From: Candidatus Mediterraneibacter quadrami
GTDB lineage: Bacteria > Bacillota > Clostridia > Lachnospirales > Lachnospiraceae
Direction of reading: 5' to 3'
Assembly: GCA_019120575.1 (NCBI GenBank)
Contig: DWUU01000058.1
Coordinates: 1-39,752 of the forward strand
DNA: 39,752 nt
In this document: piece after piece, positions 13,238 through 21,388 of the stretch
Position numbering within the stretch: the stretch's first letter is position 1
How the letters are laid out: each line of letters begins with the position of its first letter
Notes under the pieces: generated by a model
Told to the model about the DNA's origin: nothing
Database searches by the model: none
The model's input: the letters and a program-made list of their open reading frames with translations, nothing else
Translations under genes and position numbers: made by a program

Positions 13238-14335
13238 TTATCTTCCTTCCGTACGCTTATTCCCGAATCCGATGATAAAGCATACGGCAATGCAGATCAC
13301 AACCGCGATCTTCCCGTTCAGCGGCACGCTGCCTGATACGATCTCCTGAGTCTCTGCATTCACTGCCGTGGCACTCGCCGCCAGTCCGAGATTATGCGCC
13401 AGTGCGGCACCGATCAGCATGCCGAGCACTGTAACGGCCGAATCCGACGATCCCTGTCCGGCCAGGATCAGCTGCCGGAGCGGGCATCCGCCTGCAAGCA
13501 CAGCGGCAAATCCAACCGCATACATGCCAAGGATATTCCACAGATGCTCTGAATGTGCGATCACGCCCGGCGTATCGAATGCCGGGACAAAACTCCCGGA
13601 CGCAATATTATAGACCAGCATGATTACAAAGAAGCTTCCAATGATCGTCAGCAGATCGAAATTTCTCATCAGGATCACATCCCGGATGCTTCCCGCAAAA
13701 CACATCCTTGATTTCTGTGCAAACGCGCCGAAGACCAGGCCGCCGGCCAGCGACAGCAGGACCGGCGCATGCATACTTCCCGGTCCGCTCTGGCTTTCCT
13801 TTAACAGTGTGGTAGCCAGTGAAAGGATCAGGACTCCGAGCAGCAGGGCCGGAAGCACGGCGCCGCTCATGCGGCCGGCGAGATGTGCCCTGCCCAGACT
13901 GAACCCTTTCTTTAATGCAAATACGCCTGTCCCCACGCCCAGGACAAATCCAACAAGCGCCACCCAGGCGTTCAGATCGCCTGCGGACATCCGGATGATC
14001 ATCCGGAGCGGGCATCCCAGAAATACCAGTGACCCGATGGCCAGGATCATCCCGAGCACGAACCTAGCCATCGGCGATGATCCCGCTGTGGAACGGTATT
14101 CCTTTGTCACAGCGGATATAAGAAAGGCGCCAAGTACAAGACCGATGATCTCCGGTCTTGCATACTGCACCGTCTCCGTGGAATGGAGCCCCAGCGCGCC
14201 GGCTGTATCCCGGATAAAGCAGGCGATACAGAAAGCCATATTGGCCGGATTGCCGAAATAGGCAAGCGCGGCCGCCACGATCCCGCAGACTGTGCCCGCA
14301 AGGGCAAGCTTTTTCTTAGAATCTGATAAGTTCAT
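13238..14335 (-). CDS. yedE: YedE-family putative selenium transporter
   Basis: A 365-residue YeeE/YedE membrane protein with about ten hydrophobic helices. Conserved half-repeats are visible: GNPANMAFCIACFIRDTAG near residue 28, FLGCPLRMIIRMSAGD near 103, KSRMCFAGSIRD near 210 and AGGCPLRQLILAG near 277. The Cys residues in these loops are the thiosulfate or selenium path in characterised TsuA/YeeE relatives. ATG at 14335 follows AGGAGGAAATAAAG and lies 19 bases after the aminotransferase gene. The adjacent SelD, YedF and aminotransferase point to selenium as substrate, although sulfur compounds remain possible. Confidence 0.9.
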   Translation of the reverse strand: MNLSDSKKKLALAGTVCGIVAAALAYFGNPANMAFCIACFIRDTAGALGLHSTETVQYARPEIIGLVLGAFLISAVTKEYRSTAGSSPMARFVLGMILAIGSLVFLGCPLRMIIRMSAGDLNAWVALVGFVLGVGTGVFALKKGFSLGRAHLAGRMSGAVLPALLLGVLILSLATTLLKESQSGPGSMHAPVLLSLAGGLVFGAFAQKSRMCFAGSIRDVILMRNFDLLTIIGSFFVIMLVYNIASGSFVPAFDTPGVIAHSEHLWNILGMYAVGFAAVLAGGCPLRQLILAGQGSSDSAVTVLGMLIGAALAHNLGLAASATAVNAETQEIVSGSVPLNGKIAVVICIAVCFIIGFGNKRTEGR

Positions 14336-14354
14336 CTTTATTTCCTCCTGTCTC

Positions 14355-15491
14355 TCATTCCTCTGCCAGTTCTTTCACCGCACGGACTGCCGCATCAACC
14401 TCTTCTTCTGTATTGAAATGGGAGAAACTGAACCTCACAGCCCCCTGGTCCACCGTTCCAAGCGCCTGATGCATGAGCGGCGCGCAGTGGGCGCCCGGCC
14501 TCGTTACGATGCCATAGCGCACGTTCAGTTCATCGCTCACTTCCGAAGAATCGTAATCCCCGATATTAAAAGAAACGATCGCCGCACGGTCCTTCGTGCT
14601 GAAATCACCGTATACCTTGACGCCCGGGATTCCGGATATGCCCTGATAAAACCGCTGCATCAGCGCCAGCTCCCTCTCCCAGATCGTATCAGGTCCGATT
14701 TCCGTGATATAGGAAACCGCCGCGCCAAGCCCCGCGATCCCGTGCCCGTTCAGCGTCCCCGCCTCAAGGGCGGTCGGCATCTGTGCCGGATGGTGCGTAT
14801 TATAGGTATCAATGCCGCTTCCCCCGGAAAGCAATGGCCGGATCTCCACACCGGAGCGCACATACATGCCGCCGGTCCCCTGCGGTCCCAGCAGGCCCTT
14901 ATGTCCGGTAAAGCACAACACATCGATCCCCAGCTTCTGCACATCGATCTCCCACACGCCGGCGGTCTGCGATGCATCCACGATAAGCAGAAGACCGTGC
15001 CGCTTTGCGATCGCATGCACCCGTTCCAGATCGATCATATTTCCGGTCAGATTGGAGGCGTGGGTACAGACGATCATCTTCGTCTCCGGACGTACGGCCC
15101 GCTCCATCTCCTCATAGGAAATGTTCCCTTTCTCATCACACCCGAGGATCGTCAGGGCTGTTCCCCGTTCCCGGCACTCATACAGAGGCCGGAGCACGGA
15201 ATTGTGCTCCAGTACGGTTGTGATCACATGGTCTCCGGGATCGCACAGCCCCTTAATAGCGATATTCAGGCTTTCCGTAGAGTTTACCGTAAACACGATC
15301 CTGGAAGGCGATTCCGCATGGAACAATCCTGCCAGCTTCTCCCGTGTCCCGTATATGACACGCGATGCATCCAGGGCCGGATCCGACGCCCCGCGCCCTG
15401 CGTTCCCCATCGTATCGAGCGCCGTAAGCACCGCTTCTTTTACCTGCACGGGCTTACGCAGTGTAGTCGCGGCATTGTCCATATAGATCAT
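14355..15491 (-). CDS. Class V aminotransferase, cysteine desulfurase/selenocysteine lyase-like
   Basis: A 378-residue PLP enzyme of the NifS/CsdB type. ATG at 15491 (MIYMDNAATT) has GGAGGTG six bases upstream; the longer frame has no site. TEHNS-like LEHNSVLRPL near residue 98, VDASQTAG near 175, and the PLP-lysine motif FTGHKGLLGPQGTGG near 198 are clear. RPGAHCAP near 330 supplies the mobile-loop Cys that takes the sulfur or selenium atom. It heads the unit with yedE, the TusA-like gene and DUF3343, and may deliver sulfur or selenide to those carriers. The exact substrate cannot be told from sequence. Confidence 0.9.
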   Translation of the reverse strand: MIYMDNAATTLRKPVQVKEAVLTALDTMGNAGRGASDPALDASRVIYGTREKLAGLFHAESPSRIVFTVNSTESLNIAIKGLCDPGDHVITTVLEHNSVLRPLYECRERGTALTILGCDEKGNISYEEMERAVRPETKMIVCTHASNLTGNMIDLERVHAIAKRHGLLLIVDASQTAGVWEIDVQKLGIDVLCFTGHKGLLGPQGTGGMYVRSGVEIRPLLSGGSGIDTYNTHHPAQMPTALEAGTLNGHGIAGLGAAVSYITEIGPDTIWERELALMQRFYQGISGIPGVKVYGDFSTKDRAAIVSFNIGDYDSSEVSDELNVRYGIVTRPGAHCAPLMHQALGTVDQGAVRFSFSHFNTEEEVDAAVRAVKELAEE

Positions 15492-15583
15492 ACTTTTCAC
15501 CTCCGGCCGTCTGGCATACAGAATCATTATCCTATTTAAGTATAGATTTATCTCCCGCTTCCGTCTAATCGAAAACAAAAATA

Positions 15584-15626
15584 AGGAGCCGCCGCCTATA
15601 GATTTTTTCTATAAGTGTTAGCTCCT
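15584..15626 (-). terminator. Terminator after the LysR gene
   Basis: On the minus strand AGGAGC (15626-15621) pairs with GCTCCT (15589-15584), with an inner TTATAGA/TCTATAG helix, followed by TATTTTTG. It separates the YedF-SelD-LysR unit from the aminotransferase unit. Confidence 0.7.
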
Positions 15627-15631
15627 GTTTT

Positions 15632-16534
15632 TCAGTTTTCCGGATACATCTGCTGTACCGTTTTTATGAACTTTTCTGCCGCCGGAAGGCTAGGATATCC
15701 CGCATCATAGACCATATTGATATTCCTGGTGCCGCCCGCCTTTCCCAGTGGGAATGCCAGCAGTTTTCCGCTTTCGATCTCTTCCTTTGCCGCAAGATGC
15801 GAGAGGATCGTCACGCCCATTCCACCGGCTGCCGACCGCTTGATCGCCTCCTGGTTCTCCATTACCGCCGCCACATTCAGTCCGGACGGATCGATGCCGT
15901 TCTCACCGAGCATGCGGAACGCTTCTTTTCTCGTTCCCGAACCTTCTTCCCTGAGAATGACCGGCTCATCCAGGATCCAGGAAATGTCATCCTCCCCCTG
16001 TCTCCGGCAGAACCGCTCTTCCGGGGGCGCCAGGATCACCAGTTCATCTTCATAGAACGATACATACGTGCAGTTCCCGCGTTCAAGCACGGTTCCGGTA
16101 AATCCCACATCCGCCTTATGCGAAAGGATCATCTCCACCACGCCGCTGCTGTCCGTCTCAAAAAGCTTCAGCTGTTCCTTCGGGTATTCTCTGCAGAACC
16201 GGGCCATAATGTCCGGCAGAAGATACTGCGCCGGGATCGTGGATGCCGCAATGCGGAGCACGCTGCCAGCATACTTTTCTTCCAGACCGAACCGCCTGCG
16301 GATCTTCTGTTCCAGCTCCAGCATCTGCCCGGCATAGGCATACAGTTCCTTTCCCGATTCGGTAAGCGAAACTTCTTTTGTGTTCCGCACCAGCAGGCAG
16401 GTGGAAAGTTCCCGTTCCAGTGAAGCGATATGCGCGCTGACCGTGGGCTGGGTCAGATAGAGCTGTTTTGCGGCTTTTGAAAAACTCTTTGTCTCCGCCA
16501 CGCGGACGAAAGCTTCCAGCTGTTTCAGGTTCAT
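15632..16534 (-). CDS. LysR-family regulator of the selenium cluster
   Basis: A 300-residue LysR regulator. The start MNLKQLEAFV at 16534 overlaps the selD stop as ATGA, so translation is coupled. The N-terminal winged helix is standard (RVAETKSFSKAAKQL, LTQPTVSAHIASLE). The effector domain follows with ADVGFTGTVLE near residue 146 and LREEGSGTRKEAF near 195. It belongs to the type regularly linked to SelD/YedF/YedE (selenium metabolism-associated LysR). It probably responds to selenium status and may act on the divergent region at 18335-18393 or the aminotransferase promoter, but the effector and target sites are unknown. Confidence 0.9.
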   Translation of the reverse strand: MNLKQLEAFVRVAETKSFSKAAKQLYLTQPTVSAHIASLERELSTCLLVRNTKEVSLTESGKELYAYAGQMLELEQKIRRRFGLEEKYAGSVLRIAASTIPAQYLLPDIMARFCREYPKEQLKLFETDSSGVVEMILSHKADVGFTGTVLERGNCTYVSFYEDELVILAPPEERFCRRQGEDDISWILDEPVILREEGSGTRKEAFRMLGENGIDPSGLNVAAVMENQEAIKRSAAGGMGVTILSHLAAKEEIESGKLLAFPLGKAGGTRNINMVYDAGYPSLPAAEKFIKTVQQMYPEN

Positions 16535-17595
16535 CTCCCATCCGCCTTTCTCAGAAGCCGGATGCACGGATGGTCTGCATTGCTCTCCACAACTCTTCCC
16601 ACGACCGATACTTCTGTCCCGAGATCTGCTTCTGCAAGCGCCCGGAGCATCCCGTCCGCCTCTTTTTCCGGCACGGCAAACAACAGGCCGCCGGACGTCT
16701 GGGGATCACTTAAGAGATCCACATACACCTCGTCCACACCGCCGGCGTCGAGCATGCCGCTCACATGGCGCTGGTTGCGGTACGCGCCGCCCGGGATCAG
16801 CCCCATTTCCGCATATTCTTTTGCTCCGGCCATAAATGCGATGCCGTCCACGCCAATCTCGATCACCGCCCGGCTCGCCTCCGCCATTTCCGAACAGTGT
16901 CCGAGAAGCCCGAACCCGGTCACATCAGTACAGGCATGGACCGTAAAGTCCTGCGCCGTCTCCTTCGCCTTTTTGTTCAGCGTGGTCATCACGCGGATTG
17001 CTTCCTGCTCCGCTTCTTCCGAAGCCATCTCCGCTTTGACCGCCGTATTGATGATCCCGCTTCCAAGCTGTTTCGTAAGGATCAGGATATCCCCTTCCTG
17101 ACAGCCGAAATTCTTATATATATGATCCGGATGTACCAGCCCGGTCACAGACAGACCGTACTTCGGCACATCATCCTGAATGGAATGTCCGCCCACCAGG
17201 ACCGCGCCCGCTTCTCTCACCTTGTCCGCGCCGCCCCTCAGGATCTCCCCCAGGACATCCGGATCCACATTTTCCGGAAAGCAGACAATGTTCAGCGCGA
17301 TCTTCGGCTCGCCGCCCATGGCGTATACGTCGCTCAGCGCGTTCGTCGCCGCTACCTGTCCGAACGTATACGGGTCGTCCACCACCGGCGTGAAAAAGTC
17401 CAGGGTCTGGATCACCGCCGTATCATCACTGATCTTATACACCGCCGCGTCATCCGATGTCTCGAATCCCACAAGCAGATCCGGATCGCTGAACTTCGGC
17501 AGCCGCCCCAGCACCTTTGAAAGGGTGTCCGGCCCGATCTTGGCCGCGCAGCCTCCGTGTTTTGCGAACCGGGTCAGTTTTATCTTTTCCTGCAT
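16531..17595 (-). CDS. selD: Selenide, water dikinase (selenophosphate synthetase)
   Basis: A 354-residue enzyme making selenophosphate from selenide and ATP, the donor for selenocysteine, selenouridine or selenium cofactors. The N-terminus reads LTRFAKHGGCAAKIGP: Cys16 and Lys19 match the catalytic Cys17 and Lys20 of E. coli SelD, so this is a Cys form and not a selenoprotein. SDDAAVY and the TLDFFTPVVDDPY metal/ATP motifs, GGHSI and TDVTGFGLLGH follow. It lies 20 bases after yedF and overlaps the LysR gene by 4 bases. SelA, SelB, YbbB or YqeB/YqeC genes are not in the window, so the final use of selenophosphate cannot be read here. Confidence 0.97.
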   Translation of the reverse strand: MQEKIKLTRFAKHGGCAAKIGPDTLSKVLGRLPKFSDPDLLVGFETSDDAAVYKISDDTAVIQTLDFFTPVVDDPYTFGQVAATNALSDVYAMGGEPKIALNIVCFPENVDPDVLGEILRGGADKVREAGAVLVGGHSIQDDVPKYGLSVTGLVHPDHIYKNFGCQEGDILILTKQLGSGIINTAVKAEMASEEAEQEAIRVMTTLNKKAKETAQDFTVHACTDVTGFGLLGHCSEMAEASRAVIEIGVDGIAFMAGAKEYAEMGLIPGGAYRNQRHVSGMLDAGGVDEVYVDLLSDPQTSGGLLFAVPEKEADGMLRALAEADLGTEVSVVGRVVESNADHPCIRLLRKADGR

Positions 17596-17615
17596 GTTCT
17601 CCTCCGTCTTCCCGT

Positions 17616-18272
17616 CTATGGACGGATCACACTCATGGCATTCTGGAGTGTCTCCACAATGCTGTACATATTCGTCACGCCGCCGATCGCCAGCCTGTCT
17701 TTGATCCCGTAATAGTCAAGGCAGGTGCCGCAGGTCATGATCTCCACGCCCTGCTCCTCCAGCACTTTCAGGTCTTCCAGGCTTTCCGATCCTTCCACCG
17801 TGAGCTTCGCCCCGCCATTGTAGAAAAGGATCTTATCCGGCAGGTCATCAAGCTGAGTCAGCGCGAAGATAAAGCTCTTGATCAGGATGCGCCCCAGTTC
17901 CTCGCTGCCTTCGCCCATCCGGTCCGATCCGACCGCGACGACCGTTCCGACACAGGTCCGGCATCCGTCCGCTCCGTTTCCAGCCGGCTGCGCCGCGTCC
18001 TGCCCGCGGTCCTTAGATCCGCTCTGCGATGCCTTCATCTGTGCGGCCGCCGCTTCTCCCACGGTGATCAGCACCCGGTACTGCCGCTCCCCAAGCTGCT
18101 CAGACTCCGCAGACGCACCGGAGCTCTTCGCCATCTTCGTTACATTTTTTACAGCGGTTTCATTATCCACCAGCACCTCGATCTCGCCCGGGCCGTCCAG
18201 CTCATTCAGAGCCTTTTTCGTCTTCACGACCGGGATGGGGCAGATATCGCCCATTGCATTTACTGTGATCAT
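17616..18272 (-). CDS. yedF: Selenium metabolism protein YedF
   Basis: A 218-residue YedF. ATG at 18272 has GGAG eight bases upstream; the in-frame GTG at 18281 is less likely. Residues about 1-75 are a TusA-like domain with ICPIPVVKTKKAL (CPxP motif). A variable Ala/Gly-rich linker with a Cys pair (CRTCVG) follows. The C-terminal DsrE-like domain (LIKSFIFALTQLDDLPDKILFYNGG) contains MTCGTCLDYYG near residue 183. The family co-occurs with SelD and is thought to handle selenium transfer. It is the first gene of the YedF-SelD-LysR unit. Confidence 0.93.
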   Translation of the reverse strand: MITVNAMGDICPIPVVKTKKALNELDGPGEIEVLVDNETAVKNVTKMAKSSGASAESEQLGERQYRVLITVGEAAAAQMKASQSGSKDRGQDAAQPAGNGADGCRTCVGTVVAVGSDRMGEGSEELGRILIKSFIFALTQLDDLPDKILFYNGGAKLTVEGSESLEDLKVLEEQGVEIMTCGTCLDYYGIKDRLAIGGVTNMYSIVETLQNAMSVIRP

Positions 18273-18334
18273 CTTTCTCACTCCATTTCTGATCTTTCCG
18301 CATCATTCCGCCTGAATGACGCCCGTCTGCTCCG

Positions 18335-18363
18335 AGTATACCACACTCTTTCTGATCCGTCCA
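18335..18363 (-). promoter_or_regulatory. Promoter of the yedF-selD-LysR unit
   Basis: On the minus strand TGGACG (18363-18358), a 17-nt spacer and TATACT (18340-18335). It lies back to back with the divergent promoter at 18364-18393, so one regulator could affect both. Confidence 0.55.
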
Positions 18364-18393
18364 TTGCCTGATCCGGTCCACCTGTGCTATAAT
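18364..18393 (+). promoter_or_regulatory. Promoter of the RlmI-like methyltransferase
   Basis: TTGCCT (18364-18369), an 18-nt spacer and extended -10 TGCTATAAT (TATAAT at 18388-18393) on the plus strand. Confidence 0.65.
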
Positions 18394-18438
18394 CAGTTGA
18401 ACTTTGAAAACGCTGTCCTGAAAGGAATAGAATCGATT

Positions 18439-19296
18439 ATGTGGATTGCTGACAACTGGAAAGATTATGAAGTCATAGACTGTTCGAAAGGCGAGAAGCT
18501 GGAACGCTGGGGCGACTACATCCTGGTGCGCCCGGATCCCCAGGTTATCTGGGATACCCCGCGCGTCCACCGGGGATGGAAACACATGAACGGCCATTAC
18601 CACCGCAGCAAAAAAGGCGGCGGTGAATGGGAATTCTTCAGTCTGCCGAAGCAGTGGCAGATCCATTACGGATCCCTCACCTTCAACCTGAAGCCTTTCA
18701 GCTTCAAACACACCGGTCTGTTCCCCGAACAGGCGACCAACTGGGACTGGTTCTCTGACAAGATCCGCCGGGCCGGACGCCCGGTCAAAGTACTGAATCT
18801 CTTCGCTTATACCGGCGGCGCCACTCTCGCTGCAGCTGCCGCAGGGGCAAATGTAACCCATGTGGACGCATCCAGAGGAATGGTTACCTGGGCAAAGGAA
18901 AACGCAGTGTCTTCCGGCCTGAAAGATGCGCCCATCCGCTGGCTGGTGGACGACTGTGTAAAATTCGTTGAACGTGAAATCCGCAGGGAAAATACATACG
19001 ACGCCATTATCATGGATCCGCCGTCCTACGGAAGAGGACCCAAAGGCGAGATCTGGAAGATCGAGGATATGATCCACCCACTCATTAAACTGTGTACGAA
19101 GATCCTCTCAGAAGACGCGCTGTTCTTCCTGGTCAATTCCTACACCACCGGACTGGCTCCGGCCGTGCTGACCTATATGATCGCCACCGAACTGAAACCG
19201 TGGAACGGCCATGTGGAATCCCGGGAGATCGGCCTGCCGGTAACTGAATCCGGACTGGTACTTCCCTGCGGGGCGTCAGGGAGGTGGGAGCGATGA
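18439..19296 (+). CDS. RlmI-like (COG1092) class I SAM methyltransferase
   Basis: A 285-residue protein from ATG at 18439 (MWIADNWKDYEVIDC); the longer frame from 18316 would begin upstream of the promoter. It matches the RlmI/RlmK-type 23S rRNA cytosine or guanine methyltransferases but lacks the N-terminal PUA domain. VLNLFAYTGGATLAAAAAGA near residue 116 is the SAM-binding loop, and IMDPPSYGRGPKGEIW near 193 is the catalytic motif. AAAGGA lies about 12 bases upstream. Its stop overlaps the start of the CmpB-like gene (ATGA). The target base is not known. Confidence 0.9.
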   Translation: MWIADNWKDYEVIDCSKGEKLERWGDYILVRPDPQVIWDTPRVHRGWKHMNGHYHRSKKGGGEWEFFSLPKQWQIHYGSLTFNLKPFSFKHTGLFPEQATNWDWFSDKIRRAGRPVKVLNLFAYTGGATLAAAAAGANVTHVDASRGMVTWAKENAVSSGLKDAPIRWLVDDCVKFVEREIRRENTYDAIIMDPPSYGRGPKGEIWKIEDMIHPLIKLCTKILSEDALFFLVNSYTTGLAPAVLTYMIATELKPWNGHVESREIGLPVTESGLVLPCGASGRWER

Positions 19297-19829
19297 TACG
19301 AAAAACCGCAGAATATTTTCTCTATTTCATCATGTATTCCGTCTTCGGGTGGCTCTATGAAGTCTTTCTCGAAGTTGTCGTATACCGCTGGGGCTTTTCC
19401 AACCGGGGCGTCCTCTTCGGGCCCTGGTGCGTGGTCTACGGCGTAGGCGCGCTGATCCTGATCTTTTCATTAAGCGGCCTCCAGAAGAAAAAGCTGTATC
19501 TGGGCAGGATCCTTGTCACCCCGCTTCTTGTCTTCATCGGCATCGTCGTCATCACAACCGTGGTGGAACTGATCGCCAGCTATATTATGGAGTTCACCCA
19601 GGGCGGCTGGCTCTGGGACTACACAAGATTTTCCTTCAACTTCCAGGGACGGATCGCCCTGAACCCGAGCATCCGCTTCGGCATCGGCGGCATGGTGTTC
19701 CTCTACCTACTGCAGCCCCTGTTCCGGAAGCTGACAGACAGGATGAACGGCAAAGTCCTTTACACGACTGCAGGAATTCTGCTTGCTCTGTTTACAGCCG
19801 ATATTATTTATACATTTTTCATCCGATAG
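19293..19829 (+). CDS. ABC_trans_CmpB-type membrane protein
   Basis: A 178-residue protein from ATG at 19293, with GGGAGG eight bases upstream and a 4-base overlap with the methyltransferase stop; a GTG at 19284 is an alternative. Five hydrophobic segments are visible, starting YFLYFIMYSVFGWLYEVFLE. The NRGVLFGPWCVVYG and WDYTRFSFNFQGRI stretches are the conserved motifs of the family labelled putative ABC transporter permease (CmpB), common in Lachnospiraceae. No ATPase is nearby, so a transport role is unproven. Confidence 0.85.
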   Translation: MIRKTAEYFLYFIMYSVFGWLYEVFLEVVVYRWGFSNRGVLFGPWCVVYGVGALILIFSLSGLQKKKLYLGRILVTPLLVFIGIVVITTVVELIASYIMEFTQGGWLWDYTRFSFNFQGRIALNPSIRFGIGGMVFLYLLQPLFRKLTDRMNGKVLYTTAGILLALFTADIIYTFFIR

Positions 19830-19835
19830 AACACC

Positions 19836-19871
19836 AAAAGGCTGAAATGCATCCGTGCACCTCAGCCTTTT
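19836..19871. terminator. Bidirectional terminator between CmpB-like and Sir2 genes
   Basis: AAAAGGCTGA (19836-19845) and TCAGCCTTTT (19862-19871) pair perfectly around a 16-nt loop and give a T run on both strands. It serves both convergent genes. Confidence 0.85.
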
Positions 19872-19887
19872 CTCTTTTTCTTTTCCT

Positions 19888-20613
19888 TCAGACGTGAAGT
19901 CCGCTCATCACTTCCCCGATCGGCGCGGAAATGGAAAGCTCTGCCCGTACTGACCGGCCCGTGGATGATTTATTGATCACCACCAGATGTTTCCCCCTGA
20001 AATAGTCGATAAACCCGGCCGCCGGATAGACCACCAGAGACGTCCCGCCGATGATCAGCGTATCCGCTGCAGCAATGGCTTCCACTGCGCCCCGGATCAC
20101 GTTCTGGTCAAGTCCCTCCTCATAGAGCACCACGTCCGGTCTGATCAGCCCGCCGCATTCGCAGCGCGGCACGCCCTCTGAATTTTTCACATACCGCGCA
20201 TCATAAAACCTGCCGCATTCCATACAGTAATTCCTGTGGATGCTCCCGTGCAGCTCCCATACCGTCCTGCTGCCCGCCGCCTGGTGAAGACCGTCTATAT
20301 TCTGGGTCACCACCGCCATCAGTTTCCCCGCCTGTTCAAGTTCTGCAAGCTTCAGATGCGCCGCATTGGGTTTTGCATCCAGGCACATCATTTTATCTTT
20401 ATAGAATTCATAAAACGCCTCCGGATATTTCATAAAGAACGTATGGCTCACCACCTGCTCCGGCGAATATTTATACTTCTGATGGTAGATCCCGTCCGCA
20501 CTTCGGAAATCCGGGATCCCGCTCTCCGTCGAAACGCCGGCTCCGCCGAAAAATACGATCCGGCTGCTATCGTCTATGATCTTCTGCAGCTGCTCTGTTT
20601 CTCTCTCATACAT
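19888..20613 (-). CDS. cobB: NAD-dependent protein deacylase (sirtuin)
   Basis: A 241-residue Sir2-family enzyme that removes acyl groups from lysines using NAD. The NAD-binding GAGVSTESGIPDFRS is near residue 25, TQNIDGLHQAAG near 103, and the catalytic His lies in ELHGSI near 120. The zinc site is CMEC (about 130) and CEC (about 151). GGTSLVVYPAAG and VINKSST complete the Rossmann part. ATG at 20613 follows AAAGGAGAAG. It lies 55 bases downstream of the HD-hydrolase gene on the same strand and is probably co-transcribed. Confidence 0.95.
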   Translation of the reverse strand: MYERETEQLQKIIDDSSRIVFFGGAGVSTESGIPDFRSADGIYHQKYKYSPEQVVSHTFFMKYPEAFYEFYKDKMMCLDAKPNAAHLKLAELEQAGKLMAVVTQNIDGLHQAAGSRTVWELHGSIHRNYCMECGRFYDARYVKNSEGVPRCECGGLIRPDVVLYEEGLDQNVIRGAVEAIAAADTLIIGGTSLVVYPAAGFIDYFRGKHLVVINKSSTGRSVRAELSISAPIGEVMSGLHV

Positions 20614-20668
20614 TGGCCCTTCTCCTTTCCCTGATCCGTCCTTTTCTTCCGGACCTGCACTGTATCTG

Positions 20669-21283
20669 TCAGTCCGCTTTCAGATGGCCTTTTGCAATAT
20701 GATCATCCATGATCTCCAGCATCTTCTCCCATATGATCTCTGATGTCTCCGGGATCCGCTCATTCCGTCTGCACACCTGCGACTTATGCACGCCGTGCTC
20801 TGTCCAGCTCCTGCCATCCGACGCATCATTCAGGAGCAGCGGCTGGAAATTATCGAGAAGATGCGCGAACTTCGCATCCGCCGTCTCATACGCCTCAAAC
20901 TCATCCCACAGTTCCCGGAAGTACGCCCCCTGGTCTTCCGGCAGGATGCCGAAGATCCGGTCCGCGGCTTTCACCTCCCGCTCCCGTTTGGTCCGCGCGC
21001 CGGCCTCATCATACGCATAGGTATCCCCGGCGTCGATTTCCACCAGGTCATGGATCAGGACCATGGTCATCACTTTTAACAGATCCGTATCTTCTTCCAT
21101 ATGCTCCTTTAAGAGTACGGCGCACAGGGCCAGATGCCAGGAGTGCTCCGCGTCATTTTCCCTGCGCTGCCCGTCCGCCAGATAGGTCTGCCGGAAAATG
21201 TTTTTCACCCTGTCCGCTTCGATAATAAAGCGGATCTGCTGTTCCAGCCGTTCCCGCTGTACGTCTCCCGTCGTTTTTTCCAT
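20669..21283 (-). CDS. HD-domain hydrolase (YfbR-like)
   Basis: A 204-residue HD protein. The start at 21283 (MEKTTGDVQRERLE) has GGAG nine bases upstream; the ATG at 21325 falls in a -10-like box (TACAAT) and lacks a site. Metal ligands are seen in NDAEHSWHLALCA near residue 43 and VLIHDLVEIDAGDTY near 75, the HD signature of YfbR/5'-deoxynucleotidase-like enzymes, with FAHLLDNFQPLLLN further on supplying the distal Asp. It is likely a nucleotidase, but the substrate is not evident. It heads a probable operon with the sirtuin. Confidence 0.87.
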   Translation of the reverse strand: MEKTTGDVQRERLEQQIRFIIEADRVKNIFRQTYLADGQRRENDAEHSWHLALCAVLLKEHMEEDTDLLKVMTMVLIHDLVEIDAGDTYAYDEAGARTKREREVKAADRIFGILPEDQGAYFRELWDEFEAYETADAKFAHLLDNFQPLLLNDASDGRSWTEHGVHKSQVCRRNERIPETSEIIWEKMLEIMDDHIAKGHLKAD

Positions 21284-21333
21284 CACAGTCATCTCCGTTT
21301 CCGTTCTTGTATATCTGATATCCATTGTAACAC

Positions 21334-21360
21334 AAAAAGAGCTTCCCGAAGGAAACTCTT
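21334..21360 (-). terminator. Terminator of the histone-like gene
   Basis: On the minus strand AAGAGTTTCC and GGAAGCTCTT form a 10-bp stem (one G-T pair) capped by the stable tetraloop TTCG, then TTTTTG. It lies 29 nt after the stop at 21389. Confidence 0.85.
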
Positions 21361-21388
21361 TCGCATTCTACGTATGTAGCCTTTCTGC

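Noticed and set aside
14292-15539. 415-codon plus-strand frame opposite the aminotransferase
   Set aside because: It is a shadow of a PLP enzyme with intact active-site motifs.
15584-15626. Selenium-responsive riboswitch between the LysR and aminotransferase genes
   Set aside because: The structure is a simple terminator for the upstream gene, with a T-rich tail in the right orientation.
16531-17595. SelD as a selenocysteine-containing selenoprotein
   Set aside because: The catalytic position is an ordinary Cys codon and there is no in-frame TGA.
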